64,000 nucleotides of DNA from Kistimonas sp964291485 (GCA_964291485.2 OZ220224.1:4588001-4652000), one strand, 5' to 3'. Positions 46,772 through 56,415 are shown, counted from the first letter of the stretch. Numbers and translations: made by a program. The notes: generated by a model not told the origin, from the sequence alone.

Positions 46772-46797
46772 GTCTGACACTGTTACCGGTGTCAGAC
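46772..46797 (+). terminator. Hairpin between the two GNAT genes
   Basis: GTCTGACAC and GTGTCAGAC form a 9-bp stem without a T-run; a weak terminator or processing site. Confidence 0.4.
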
Positions 46798-46810
46798 AAC
46801 ACGGATCTTT

Positions 46811-47251
46811 ATGCAGCTAACGTTCTCCAAAGGCACCATCGCAGACGCACTGGCGGTTTATTCCCTCACGCCGGAGTTTGACCGCACCATGACAGAAGAA
46901 GCCTTTCAGGAAAAACTCTCCGGAAAGCCATACCTGATTTTAATCGCGAAGGACAACGATCAACGCGTTGGTTTCAAAGTCGGCTACGAAAACTCACAGC
47001 ATGAGTTTTACAGCTGGCTGGGCAGTGTACTGCCAACACATCGCGGACAAGGCGTTGCCGGCAGACTGCGCACAATGCAGGAGCAATGGGCAACTGCGCA
47101 GGGCTATTCTTCAATTCGGGTCAAATCCTGTAATCGCTATCCAACCATGTTGCATCTGTTGATAAACAGCGGCTACCAGATCGCTGGCTATGAAGACCTC
47201 GGTGATATCTCGCAAAGCAAAATTCATTTCATCAAGACGCTTACAACCTGA
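46811..47251 (+). CDS. GNAT family N-acetyltransferase
   Basis: 146 residues; acetyl-CoA motif LGSVLPTHRGQGVAGRLRTMQEQW (about 76-99), followed by IRVKSCNRYPTMLHLLINSGY. Different subfamily from the preceding gene. Acceptor unknown. Confidence 0.88.
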   Translation: MQLTFSKGTIADALAVYSLTPEFDRTMTEEAFQEKLSGKPYLILIAKDNDQRVGFKVGYENSQHEFYSWLGSVLPTHRGQGVAGRLRTMQEQWATAQGYSSIRVKSCNRYPTMLHLLINSGYQIAGYEDLGDISQSKIHFIKTLTT

Positions 47252-47420
47252 ACAACCCACCGGTGGATAACCTCAAGACTCCAAGCATGATTAGACCATA
47301 GTCGCAGCACCCTATTGCACCAAGGCATTGGTGCTTGCGAAATTCGATATTTACAGGAACTATCACATCAACCCAACACTCTAATCATTAATGGATACAT
47401 GACTAAGGAAAGGAGACCCT

Positions 47421-47645
47421 ATGCTTAAAATGAAATCTGCCTGTGAAAAATGTGGTGCGTCACTGCCACTGGATGGAACCGCTTATATCTGTTCCTTCGA
47501 GTGCACTTTCTGTGAAACCTGTACCCAGGCAATGGACGCTACCTGCCCCAACTGCGAGGGTGAACTCCTGCGTCGGCCCTGTCGGGTCAGAAAAGCGCTT
47601 GAAGTCGCTGCGACTCAACTGAAACAGAAACTGTTTGGTAAATAA
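47421..47645 (+). CDS. DUF1272 family Cys-rich protein
   Basis: 74 residues with paired Cys motifs CEKCG, CSFECTFCETC and CPNCEGEL, probably zinc-binding, then RRPCR, the DUF1272 signature. Strong ribosome site AAGGAAAGGAG. Function unknown. Confidence 0.9.
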   Translation: MLKMKSACEKCGASLPLDGTAYICSFECTFCETCTQAMDATCPNCEGELLRRPCRVRKALEVAATQLKQKLFGK

Positions 47646-47713
47646 ACGAAGCGAAAGGCTGCAGAATGTCATTAATGATAAACTGCACTTTTCCACCTCC
47701 GGTTATACCGGCA

Positions 47714-47759
47714 GGATGACACGACAGGTTGTCGTCCACGACGACTTGTCATCCCTCTT
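47714..47759 (+). terminator. Hairpin between DUF1272 and YaiI-family genes
   Basis: GGATGACA pairs with TGTCATCC around an inner GTCGT/ACGAC stem, followed by CTCTTT. Confidence 0.6.
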
Positions 47760-47777
47760 TCAACCACGTGGTATGCC

Positions 47778-48233
47778 ATGAAAATATGGGTAGACGCTGA
47801 CGCCTGTCCCGTCGTCATCAAGGAAATCCTGTTCCGTGCCGCCGAGCGCACCCAGATCGAACTGACTCTGGTAGCGAACCAACCTATACGCGTACCACCG
47901 TCCCGCTATATCCGCGCCATGCAGGTTGCCGGTGGCTTTGATGTGGCCGACAACGAGATTGTGCGACGACTCAGTGCCGGTGATCTTGTCATCACCAGTG
48001 ATATCCCACTGGCAGCAGAAGTGCTGGAGAAAGGCGGTTTTGCTCTCAACCCACGGGGTGAGCTGTACTCCGCCGCCACCATCCGTGCGCGACTCAATAT
48101 GCGGGATTTCATGGATACCCTGCGTGCCAGCGGTATCCAGACCGGTGGGCCGGCCACACTCAGCCAGAGCGACAGAAAAGCCTTCGCCGATAACCTGGAC
48201 AAGCTGTTGACCCGTCACGCCCAGAAATCCTAA
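47778..48233 (+). CDS. YaiI/YqxD family protein (DUF188, UPF0178)
   Basis: 151 residues; N-terminal MKIWVDADACPVVIKEILFRAAER and internal DLVITSDIPLAAEVLEKGG are the family signature, related to PIN/NYN-like nuclease folds with conserved Asp residues. Function unproven. Confidence 0.93.
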   Translation: MKIWVDADACPVVIKEILFRAAERTQIELTLVANQPIRVPPSRYIRAMQVAGGFDVADNEIVRRLSAGDLVITSDIPLAAEVLEKGGFALNPRGELYSAATIRARLNMRDFMDTLRASGIQTGGPATLSQSDRKAFADNLDKLLTRHAQKS

Positions 48234-48513
48234 GCCCCTAATACAAACTGCCTCTCTACTATTCAGAGCTTCTAAAAATTCAGAGCCCATGTTTGAAGTT
48301 AAACGGGGCTCAATACTGCCGCGCTGGCGCCACGGCTTACAGACATTAGCAGGAGACAACATCCGTTTAGCACGAGATGTCATGCTTGCTCCTAAAGATC
48401 AAGGTGTGGATTCATTGCAGGAGCAGGCTGTTGGAAGTCACATGCATGCCGGAGCAATGTCTGGTGATATCAGCCATTGCCCCGGTGCCTGACTCTTGAT
48501 CCGAGATACCGAC

Positions 48514-49512
48514 TTAAGCCGGTAAATCAGCAGCATTCACTGTTGTATCGGTGCATAGCGACACGCTGGGATTCAGTTCGTCCGCGTCTTCAAGATTCAG
48601 CGTGTACAACTGGCACAATCGTGTTGCTTCATTGATGTGTTGCCGCTCGATACGGCTGTTGTTCCTGTGTGCATAATCATCCGCTCTCAACTGGTCAGCA
48701 TAAGGCGTGGCTGGATCAGGCAATGCGGCATCAATCAACAGATGGTTAGTCATAGCAGGATAGTGTGGACTGCAATGGGCATTATAATGTGGTCTGCAAT
48801 GGCCATGGTAATGCGGCCTGCAATGGTGAGGATAGTGGGCATGGGCAGTCATGTTCATCATGCCATTGGCAAGGTGCAGCCCTGTTCGAAGCTGCCGGTT
48901 GTGTTCCCGCACTGGACGGTTTCTGATTTCCTCGTCTGTTGCCTGCTGTTGCAGATGTGCGCGTCTTTCCTCAATCGCCCGATTGGCGGTCCTGCATTGC
49001 TGAATCTTCAGGCAGTTCTGTTGGCATTGTTTCATGGCGCGATCACGTAATGCGCGAATAGCTTCGTCAGTAGCCGGGCGTAGAACCTGCCCTGCATGTT
49101 GCGTGCTGCACTGACTGGCAACCGTCCCAAAGAATGCGCCAAGGACCGTGGTAGAAAAGGCGGCGGCGCCCAGTACGCCAAGCCCGATGACCAGTGGCGC
49201 ACCACCGGTTGCGGCAAGCGTTCCGCCAACAATACCTATGGTCGCTAATCCAACCAGGACACCGATGATTGCAGCAATAACGATTTTCCGTTTGTTCAGC
49301 GTGGTGCCCTTGAGCAGATCATATTGATAAAAATAATCCGTGCAGCGTTGTTTGATGGTTGTTTGAGGCTGACAGGTTGATACCCGTTTCGATAACCCCA
49401 CAGCGGTTTCATAGGAAGGTGGAGGACCTGATGGCATATCGCCGGGAATGAGTTGAGGATTGGCCGCCATGGTTGGATAGGAAGATTGGAGTGCAGGATA
49501 TGTTGATGCCAT
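48514..49512 (-). CDS. Hypothetical membrane protein with PPxY motif and His/Cys-rich repeats
   Basis: 332 residues, not recognised. The N-terminal proline-rich segment contains PPSY (31-34) in GPPPSYETAV, the classic WW-domain ligand of eukaryotic ubiquitin-ligase partners. A Gly/Ala-rich hydrophobic stretch (about 77-134) would form two membrane helices. Cys/Gln-rich helices follow, then CRPHYHGH, CRPHYNAH, CSPHYPAM (231-254), a likely metal-binding repeat also visible at DNA level. AAAGGAG precedes the ATG. It could be a host-directed effector; this is inference. Confidence 0.75.
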   Translation of the reverse strand: MASTYPALQSSYPTMAANPQLIPGDMPSGPPPSYETAVGLSKRVSTCQPQTTIKQRCTDYFYQYDLLKGTTLNKRKIVIAAIIGVLVGLATIGIVGGTLAATGGAPLVIGLGVLGAAAFSTTVLGAFFGTVASQCSTQHAGQVLRPATDEAIRALRDRAMKQCQQNCLKIQQCRTANRAIEERRAHLQQQATDEEIRNRPVREHNRQLRTGLHLANGMMNMTAHAHYPHHCRPHYHGHCRPHYNAHCSPHYPAMTNHLLIDAALPDPATPYADQLRADDYAHRNNSRIERQHINEATRLCQLYTLNLEDADELNPSVSLCTDTTVNAADLPA

Positions 49513-50081
49513 TGTTCATGCTCCTTTGAATCAGTTTTATTGTGGCGCCAGCAAATCCTCCGATGATTTACCCGACACGTTAAAAAAATGCTTAATCAAT
49601 ACATTGGAGCGCTGACGCCCCCTTAAGCTCATGATTTATAATGATAAATAACAAAAGGCATTAGAAGGTGAAGGAGGGCTTCTACTAATGTATGACTCGA
49701 CGTTCAGGTTTTTTTCAGGCTGAAGGGGCTATGCGACCACGTGTGCTTCCATCCCGCATTATACGCCCGCCCGGAACACAATCCTCCTGCACTTACCGTT
49801 GCTTGCTTTATCGGAAAGATCAGGATGAAGTGCTTGCAGGAAGCGATTCAAACCGTAGTTGTCTCTGATGAACAAAGACTGAGATCAGGCATTGGTCTGA
49901 TGCATGGGTTTATCACAGGCCGGTAAGGGAAGCAGGCAGCTTCATGGTTAGAATGGAATCACGGACGATACATGTTAATACCTTCGCTCAAGTAACACCG
50001 GTATTACACAGATATCATAGGTTTATTTCTATATTTCTAGAAATTTGACTTAATCACTAACCAGGCATAAACTCCCCCGCC
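49513..50081. other. Gap without a supported gene
   Basis: About 570 bases. Short open frames of up to about 60 codons lack ribosome sites and recognisable sequence. The last 60 bases hold the ArsR operator described separately. Confidence 0.45.
50031..50047. promoter_or_regulatory. Predicted ArsR-family operator, site 1
   Basis: ATATTTCTAGAAATTTG contains the perfect palindrome ATTTCTAGAAAT, 35 bases before the regulator start. A closely similar site lies before the permease gene. Confidence 0.6.
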
Positions 50082-50372
50082 ATGAACGATGAACTCGCAG
50101 CTAAACGTCTGGCCGAGCTGGGGAATGTGACCCGCCTGGCAATTTTCCGGTTACTGGTCAAGGCAGGCCATGATGGATTGCCCGTCGGTGATATCCAGCG
50201 AACCCTGGAAGTCCCTGCTTCCACGCTGTCGCACCATATCAGCCGGCTGGTTTCTGCCGACCTGGTGCAGCAGCGCCGTGACGGCAGGGTTCTCCACTGC
50301 TCGGCCCGGCTGGATGAATTGCAGGAACTGGTTGAGTTTCTGCTGGCGGAGTGCTGCAGCCTTAGTACCTGA
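50082..50372 (+). CDS. ArsR/SmtB family transcriptional regulator
   Basis: 96 residues; winged helix with RLAIFRLLVKAGHDGLPVGDI and the recognition helix PASTLSHHISRLVSADLVQQRRDGR. The only Cys residues (one in the wing, LHCSAR, and one in the final LLAECCSL pair) could bind metal or metalloid. It precedes the permease gene by 74 bases and both have matching palindromes, so it probably represses both in response to a metal(loid) or stress. Confidence 0.9.
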   Translation: MNDELAAKRLAELGNVTRLAIFRLLVKAGHDGLPVGDIQRTLEVPASTLSHHISRLVSADLVQQRRDGRVLHCSARLDELQELVEFLLAECCSLST

Positions 50373-50421
50373 GTTCAAGAACGGCAGCCGTGTCTGCCCA
50401 TTTTTTTGCCCCATTATTTCG

Positions 50422-50437
50422 ATATTTTTAGAAATAT
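50422..50437. promoter_or_regulatory. Predicted ArsR-family operator, site 2
   Basis: ATATTT-TTAG-AAATAT, a perfect inverted repeat 9 bases before the permease start, matching site 1. Confidence 0.6.
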
Positions 50438-50446
50438 GGTGATGAC

Positions 50447-51538
50447 ATGAGTGATAACCTGATGACCATGCTGGGAGAGACATTCCATATGTTCCTCTTC
50501 CTGGCCACTGAACTGACCCTGCTGTTCCTCGTGATCAGCTTTATTGTCGGTGTGATCAATGAGTTGCTGCCTGCAGGTAAAGTCCAGGCCATTCTCAGCT
50601 CCCGCAATGGCCGTGGCTACCTGACCGGCGCCATACTGGGCAGCGTGACACCGTTCTGCAGCTGCTCGACCATTCCGATGCTGACAGGCCTTCTGAAAGC
50701 CCGGGCAGGGTTTGGCCCAACCATGACGTTCCTGTTCACGTCGCCCCTGTTGAACCCGGTGATCATCGGTCTGTTCCTGGTGACGTTTGGACTGAAAGTC
50801 ACGGTTATCTATGCGGTAGTTGCACTGGTGGTCGCCGTTGTTGCCAGCGTCATTCTGGAGAAACTGAATTTCGCCCGGTTTATTCGCCGCGATGTCCTGG
50901 AGGCTGGCAGCAGTAGCGGTTGTGACAGTAAAAGTGCAACAGCATCCCAAAGCTGCAGCAGCGCACCAGCCAGCAGCACCTGCTGTGACAGTAAAGATAC
51001 CGCAGCCTCACAAAGCAGTAACGACACGCCGGCAACCAGTGGTTGTTGCGATAGCAAAAGCACTGCAACATCACCGTGCTGTGACAGCAAGCCCGCAGCC
51101 ACCGGCTGCTGCACAACCGAACAGCCGGAGAGTCGCTGGGTGCGCGTCTGGCGCGATACCTGGGCACAGTTCCGCAAGGTATTGCCCTGGCTGATGGTGG
51201 GTGTGGTGATCGGCTCCTTTACCTACGGTTTCGTTCCGAATGAACTGATTACCCGTTTTGCCGGCCCTGAAAACCCTCTGGCGGTTCCGGTTTCAGCATT
51301 TATCGGTATACCGCTGTACATCCGTGCCGAAACCATGATTCCCCTGGCTGCCACGCTCGCCGCCAAAGGGATGAGCCTTGGCGCCCTGATGGCACTGATC
51401 ATTGGTAGTGCCGGTGCCAGCATTACGGAGGTGTTCCTGCTGAAATCACTGTTCAAGGGGCCGATGGTCGCAGCATTCCTGCTGGTTATTTTTTCCATGG
51501 CCATTATTGGCGGATACAGTTTCAGTTTATTTATGTAA
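50447..51538 (+). CDS. DUF318/ArsP-type permease with a Cys-rich central loop
   Basis: 363 residues, about eight membrane helices in two halves. The first half has SVTPFCSCSTIPMLTGLL (C71, C73), the permease hallmark linked in ArsP to organoarsenical efflux. The loop between halves (about 153-228) is a low-complexity array with CCDSK-type units: C159, C170, C179/180, C200/201, C211/212 and C221/222. Such vicinal Cys pairs could bind a soft metal or metalloid. Under ArsR control by position, so probable metalloid or metal exporter; exact substrate unknown. Confidence 0.88.
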   Translation: MSDNLMTMLGETFHMFLFLATELTLLFLVISFIVGVINELLPAGKVQAILSSRNGRGYLTGAILGSVTPFCSCSTIPMLTGLLKARAGFGPTMTFLFTSPLLNPVIIGLFLVTFGLKVTVIYAVVALVVAVVASVILEKLNFARFIRRDVLEAGSSSGCDSKSATASQSCSSAPASSTCCDSKDTAASQSSNDTPATSGCCDSKSTATSPCCDSKPAATGCCTTEQPESRWVRVWRDTWAQFRKVLPWLMVGVVIGSFTYGFVPNELITRFAGPENPLAVPVSAFIGIPLYIRAETMIPLAATLAAKGMSLGALMALIIGSAGASITEVFLLKSLFKGPMVAAFLLVIFSMAIIGGYSFSLFM

Positions 51539-51549
51539 GTAGCGGGCAC

Positions 51550-51593
51550 AGGCTGAATGAATGACATGCCATCCATTCAGCCTTGTCATTTTT
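51550..51593 (+). terminator. Permease terminator
   Basis: GGCTGAATG pairs with CATTCAGCC, followed by TTGTCATTTTT. Confidence 0.75.
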
Positions 51594-51723
51594 CTGTAAC
51601 GTTGCATTCAATCACTTCCCTCTTTTAATAAATAACCAGCACCTTCTGCCCACACCACTATAATCAGCCATTGCGGAATTATGCATCAACTCTAAACACA
51701 TTCAATAAAAGGTAGATTTCACC

Positions 51724-53298
51724 ATGTCCCTGACAAATGACATCACCCATTATTTCTGGAGATATCAACACAGAAAGAAGCCATACCTTTTATTTTCTGC
51801 CGTATATTTTTCAGCACTCATAATCGTTGCCCTATATTCAGAAACGCCAAAAGCGAATGAAAATAAACTCGACAACTATATTTCCAAACATCTATCAGAA
51901 ACAACGGAATTACAATGCAGAGCCCCGGTACTACAACCTGCGTCCATTATCCATTCATGCACATTCACATCCCAGATGTGGCCAGCAGGTGTAGATACTA
52001 TTGAGGGAGAGGGCTGGGTACACAGTATTACCATTGCTGTACCCAGAAAGCTGCATAATATACCAGAGACTGCACTGTATTTTAGCGATGGCGGCGACAA
52101 TGACCGTCCTGGTGATTATCTAAAACAATTTATTATGTTAGCCCGCTTAAAGAGCAATTCATCTAATAGTGAACGCTCATTCAATCCAGTAGCAATTATG
52201 GATTTGCTGATTCAACATACCAATACAATTATTGTTTACCAACAGCAAATACCCAACCAACCCTATACTTTGCTGGATGCCCCGGAAACTGAATTATCAG
52301 AAGATCGTTTATTGGCAGAGACGCTTGTTCGTGCAGTGAACGACGACGGCAAAGGGGCAGTCACACCGGAGAACACACTGCTCTTTCCCATGGCCCAAGC
52401 GAATATTGCCGGTATCTATCGTGCCAGCGAATTCATCAACAGTAAGATCAGCAGCGATGCACCTATCAAACATTTCATTGTTGGTGGCGCCTCCAAACGC
52501 GCCTGGGCGATGTGGTTGGCTACAGCCTTTGACCAAGGAACTGACAATAATGCCAGACACCTGATTTCAGGGGTTGTTCCGGTTGCCATGATTCAGCACT
52601 TTCCAGAAACTCTGAAGGCCATCAAAAAAAGTTACTGTCACTTTCCCAAGCCGCTCGCGCCCTTCACCGACCGACATATTTTTCAGGAGCTGCTTTCGCC
52701 CTATAATGACCGATACAACCGCTTATTCGAAGAAATTGACCCTTACACTTACTTAAAAAACAAACGTTTTGACAACGTCCGGACTCTGGTGATTCATCCC
52801 AGTAGCGACCACTACTTCATCCCGGATTCCACGCAATATTATTACCCCGATTTACGGGGAGAAAGGCATATAATGGTCATTCCCAACATTGGCCATGGCG
52901 GCGCCATCCCTGCCATAAATTATTTATACGGCGCGTTGACCAACATTACAGCCATGGCACACGATCAGGCATTGCCTTCCCATCTGGAAGAGTATGATCG
53001 CTACAACAACATGTTAAGTGTACATACAGAAAATAAACCTGATCATGTTTATGTCTGGAGTGCCAGCAATACTGGTGCGAGGGATTTCAGGTTGGAATCA
53101 ACAGAGTTCAAACGACAGGAAATTCTACCCGTCATAAATCTCAATGACTCCCAAACGTATCAATGGCAAGCGGATTCTACCCAAAAGGGATGGACAGCCT
53201 TTTTTATGGAAATGCATTATAACGCCCCCAATGCAAAACCTTTTGTGCTGAGTACGCAAGTCTACATCACACCCGACCGTTACCCTAACTGCCACTAA
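51724..53298 (+). CDS. PhoPQ-activated pathogenicity-related (PqaA-type) protein
   Basis: 524 residues; an N-terminal hydrophobic anchor (about 20-38), then an alpha/beta-hydrolase-like domain. The PqaA signature FIVGGASKRAWAMWLATAFD (about 256-275) replaces a nucleophile elbow, and RTLVIHPSSDHYFIPDSTQYYYPDLRGE carries the later conserved part. In Salmonella the family is under PhoPQ control; the activity is unknown. Good ribosome site AAAAGGTAG. Less GC-rich than its upstream neighbours. Confidence 0.88.
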   Translation: MSLTNDITHYFWRYQHRKKPYLLFSAVYFSALIIVALYSETPKANENKLDNYISKHLSETTELQCRAPVLQPASIIHSCTFTSQMWPAGVDTIEGEGWVHSITIAVPRKLHNIPETALYFSDGGDNDRPGDYLKQFIMLARLKSNSSNSERSFNPVAIMDLLIQHTNTIIVYQQQIPNQPYTLLDAPETELSEDRLLAETLVRAVNDDGKGAVTPENTLLFPMAQANIAGIYRASEFINSKISSDAPIKHFIVGGASKRAWAMWLATAFDQGTDNNARHLISGVVPVAMIQHFPETLKAIKKSYCHFPKPLAPFTDRHIFQELLSPYNDRYNRLFEEIDPYTYLKNKRFDNVRTLVIHPSSDHYFIPDSTQYYYPDLRGERHIMVIPNIGHGGAIPAINYLYGALTNITAMAHDQALPSHLEEYDRYNNMLSVHTENKPDHVYVWSASNTGARDFRLESTEFKRQEILPVINLNDSQTYQWQADSTQKGWTAFFMEMHYNAPNAKPFVLSTQVYITPDRYPNCH

Positions 53299-53321
53299 CT
53301 ACCTTACTATCAAGAACAAAT

Positions 53322-53352
53322 AAAACCCCGTACAGGTATGACGGGGTTTTTT
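53322..53352. terminator. Strong terminator between convergent genes
   Basis: AAAACCCCGT, loop ACAGGTATG, ACGGGGTTTTTT. Confidence 0.9.
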
Positions 53353-53387
53353 ATATCATTACGATAAAGATTATCAAAATTAAGTAG

Positions 53388-54194
53388 TTACATTTCTTGT
53401 GTTCGATTTTCCTCAGCCATAACCACAGGGTCAGAAGAAGGAATAAGATTAATCAGCATCGTCTCACCCGGAGCAAACTCGGCCCAAACACTGGGATTAC
53501 AGGCAAAATAAGGGGTATTGAATTCAATACCTGGTGCGCTGGATGTTATTTTGTACACATGACCGGGCTCTATATTCATTATCACTACGCCACCTTCTGT
53601 ATTTGCCTCATCCATCCCGGGTATAGGCAACGGCTTCCCCTCAAGTGAACCAAAATAAAACACCGTTCCATGAGGTTTCCTTCGCTCGCGCCAATCATCA
53701 CTGGTTAAGGACACATTAGCGCCTAACTCGCTTTGTTGGGTATGACTCAAGCCTTTATTGCTGGACTTCACGGTCGTGATAAGCTGGCAATAACCCGGCT
53801 TCATTTTTTCAGAAGCATGGCGTTCAATCACATAGCGAGCACTGTCCCATAACCAGTCAGGAATTGCCTGCCAGGAGATATGACTCTGCTGCGCGCCTAC
53901 ACCTTCTGATGGCATTACAAATACACCGGTTTGCGATGTTGCAAACCCCTCCCGCTTGAACAGCAACGAAATAGCCTGCTCTGCCGGATATTTGAAATGA
54001 TAATACCCTTCAGCCATTGGCAAATTCTGCAGGGGTATTTTCTGAATCACATCAAAAATTTCAACACCTTCAATCACATCCTCCTTTCCCAACGATTGTG
54101 CCAAAATTGAAATATCTGCCAGCTCGGTTGCCAAAACCGAAGACGCTGAAAATGCTAAAACAATAGCAAACCGGTTCATCAGGTGATGATGCAT
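53388..54194 (-). CDS. Hypothetical exported protein
   Basis: 268 residues from the ATG at 54194 (AGGTAA nine bases upstream). Signal peptide about 1-22 (ending VLATE). The mature part has a SPGIEF-like beta region near the C-terminus (VVIMNIEPGHVYKITSSAPG...FACNPSVWAEFAPGETMLINLIPSS) resembling a carboxypeptidase-regulatory or Ig-like fold. No function recognised. Convergent with the PqaA-type gene. Confidence 0.72.
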   Translation of the reverse strand: MHHHLMNRFAIVLAFSASSVLATELADISILAQSLGKEDVIEGVEIFDVIQKIPLQNLPMAEGYYHFKYPAEQAISLLFKREGFATSQTGVFVMPSEGVGAQQSHISWQAIPDWLWDSARYVIERHASEKMKPGYCQLITTVKSSNKGLSHTQQSELGANVSLTSDDWRERRKPHGTVFYFGSLEGKPLPIPGMDEANTEGGVVIMNIEPGHVYKITSSAPGIEFNTPYFACNPSVWAEFAPGETMLINLIPSSDPVVMAEENRTQEM

Positions 54195-55098
54195 GTGATA
54201 GTTACCTGAATATGTAATAAAACAACCCCTCCCAATGGCAACATTCATCAAGAGAGACGCCATGAGAATAGCAGTTTAGCTGATAAAAAAAGGCGGTCTC
54301 GCTGTCAGCCAGCCATCAATCATGCGCTAGTATCCGCACATCAGAATCAGTACTGGTTTATATCAATAGACTCTTATTTAGTTGCCATCCAATACTGAAT
54401 AGTGTTTAGTCACTATATCAAGAGGTAGTGAGCTTCAGACGTGTTTATTTATACTTTTCCCCATGATCAACCTCTATCTAAACTTTGTCAGTTTCAGATC
54501 AGCTTCTGCAAACAAGAGTCACATGACTCAATCAAGAAACCTGATACAAAACATGAACACAATAAAACAACAACTACATAAAGCATACGACAACTTAGAA
54601 AGTTGGGATATTAGTATGTACTCAGACTCCCTATCTCTCATGATTCTTATCAATACATTTGGAGAAATGTATTTTTGGCCAATTAAACCCATTAACAACC
54701 TAATTAAAAGCCCATAAAAATTGTCGGATGGGCCTTACCATAAGATCCCTTGAAAACAACCCGTTACAACTTCCAACAGGATCCGATACATACCAAATAC
54801 CTGCTCTGCCAAGCTAGTGCACCTGAAGCGCTTGTAGTTAATATTGCAGAACCCATTACATCGTTAGTTTTAAGATGTTCACAAAACGTTTGGTTAGTTG
54901 AAAAATCTAGTCAGTTATAACCAATAACAAAATGCAACATATGTTGAGTAAAACTGTAGAATACTGCAAACCTGATCAAACAAGTCAATGAACTCAAAAC
55001 AAAGTCATGAGTCATAGTAAGTACTGAGATTCACAGCATGCTAATTCGGTAGAATTGTATAGCCACCCACTATTATTTAATGAGGGGAAACAAGCAGT
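54195..55098. other. AT-rich gap; one doubtful small open frame
   Basis: About 900 bases. A frame of 84 codons (54463-54717) lacks a ribosome site and recognisable sequence; it could be a relic. No RNA gene or repeat seen. Confidence 0.4.
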
Positions 55099-56415
55099 AT
55101 GTCATCTAGTGTATCAGAGCGCGGCCTCGGCTCAATAATATCTTCCTGCTGTCTTGCCATCTTTGAAAACGTTTGTAATGTATTGGAATGTATTTTCTGT
55201 TGCTATTTTGTCAGGGCCTGTCTGTCATCGGAACAGAGTTATAATTCAATCATTGATCCAGAAAGCCGCACCCCATCAAATCATCTTCAGAACCGTGAAG
55301 TTCGTCCAGAATCATCACACGACACACCGGCAGATTCATCACCCATAGTGCGTTCAGGAATACCGTATGACATACAAGCCGAACCAGCGCCCATAGTGCA
55401 TCCCGTAACATCACGCGACATATCCGCTGAACCATTGCCCATCGTGCGTCCCGGAACATCTCGTGACATAGAAGCTGAACCATTGCCCATCGTGCGTCCC
55501 GGAACATCACGTGACATGCAGACTGAATCATCACATCAGGCACGCTCCGTAACATCGGGCGATATACAGGCTGACTCACCGCCCATCGTGCGTCCCGGAA
55601 CATCACGTGACATGCAGACTGAATCATCACATCAGGCACACTCCGTAACATCGGGCGATATACAGGCTGAATCATCACCTCAAGCACACCCCGGAACATC
55701 GGCAAACAATATAGAAGTCCCCCCGTCAGCCCTAGGTCAATATAGTACGGTCACAGAATCACTTGATGTATTTTCTGCCTTACTCAGCCAGGCCAGCTAT
55801 TTACTTTCAAAAGGTGATAGCTTTGTTTGCGTTAATTTAACGCGTCATAAAATCGAAAAAATGCTAGATAATGACATTTGTGCACCTAATCTAGGTGTGG
55901 AGATCAATTCATTAAGAAAGCTTTTCAATGACGTCACCGAAGTATATCTGGAAAGGAGCGCTAATGCTCAGGCTATGTTCAGCCAAGTTAACAGTTCAGT
56001 ATCTGTTCCATCAAGAGAGGCTCTTGATTCAGCTTTAGAAAAAATCAACTGGCAATTGGAAGAAATTCTGCGTAGAACTTATCAATATCTTCAACATGAT
56101 AGTTATCACTACAACAATCGTAATAAGCCCCAATTCATATTAGAAGAAAGAGGCAACACTGGCACTAATTGGAAGCGTGATTTTAATGATCCTCAATGCG
56201 ATTCAGAAGCAGAAAGCATTTTCGACCTTAGAGAGCAATTAGCGAGATTTAAAGTATCCATAAACACTATAAACTGGGAAAGTGAGAACATGGACGCACT
56301 TATCCAGATTCTGGTACAAGGTATCGAACACCCGTTTGACCCAATGATGAACGCTTTTATCCAGCATTTTAATAACAGATTAAAGGTCCTTAATAGACAC
56401 GTACCCAATCGCTAA
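55099..56415 (+). CDS. Hypothetical protein with Cys-rich hydrophobic head and 16-residue tandem repeats
   Basis: 438 residues, not recognised. The head (11-43) is hydrophobic with seven Cys, like a membrane or lipidation segment. About seven and a half repeats of 16 residues follow (82-205), consensus PIVRPGTSRDIxAEPL, then a helical C-terminal domain (about 215-438). GAGGGG precedes the ATG. The build (membrane head, disordered repeats, helical tail) recalls secreted effectors of intracellular bacteria; this is inference. Confidence 0.75.
   Translation: MSSSVSERGLGSIISSCCLAIFENVCNVLECIFCCYFVRACLSSEQSYNSIIDPESRTPSNHLQNREVRPESSHDTPADSSPIVRSGIPYDIQAEPAPIVHPVTSRDISAEPLPIVRPGTSRDIEAEPLPIVRPGTSRDMQTESSHQARSVTSGDIQADSPPIVRPGTSRDMQTESSHQAHSVTSGDIQAESSPQAHPGTSANNIEVPPSALGQYSTVTESLDVFSALLSQASYLLSKGDSFVCVNLTRHKIEKMLDNDICAPNLGVEINSLRKLFNDVTEVYLERSANAQAMFSQVNSSVSVPSREALDSALEKINWQLEEILRRTYQYLQHDSYHYNNRNKPQFILEERGNTGTNWKRDFNDPQCDSEAESIFDLREQLARFKVSINTINWESENMDALIQILVQGIEHPFDPMMNAFIQHFNNRLKVLNRHVPNR
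55342..55702 (+). repeat. 48-bp tandem repeat array within the coding sequence
   Basis: About seven and a half units of 48 bp. Units 4-5 and 6-7 form a nearly exact 96-bp duplication, showing recent expansion. Copy number probably varies between strains. The array keeps an open frame on the opposite strand, which I do not consider a gene. Confidence 0.88.

Noticed and set aside
47760..48383. 207-codon minus-strand frame over the YaiI-family gene
   Set aside because: Shadow of a well-recognised gene; no ribosome site or family match.
48289..48492. 67-codon frame after the YaiI-family gene
   Set aside because: Considered as a transposase relic, but I could not place it in any family and saw no inverted repeats.
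55250..55705. 151-codon open frame opposite the tandem repeats
   Set aside because: It is kept open only by the repeat periodicity; the plus-strand protein has the ribosome site and full length.
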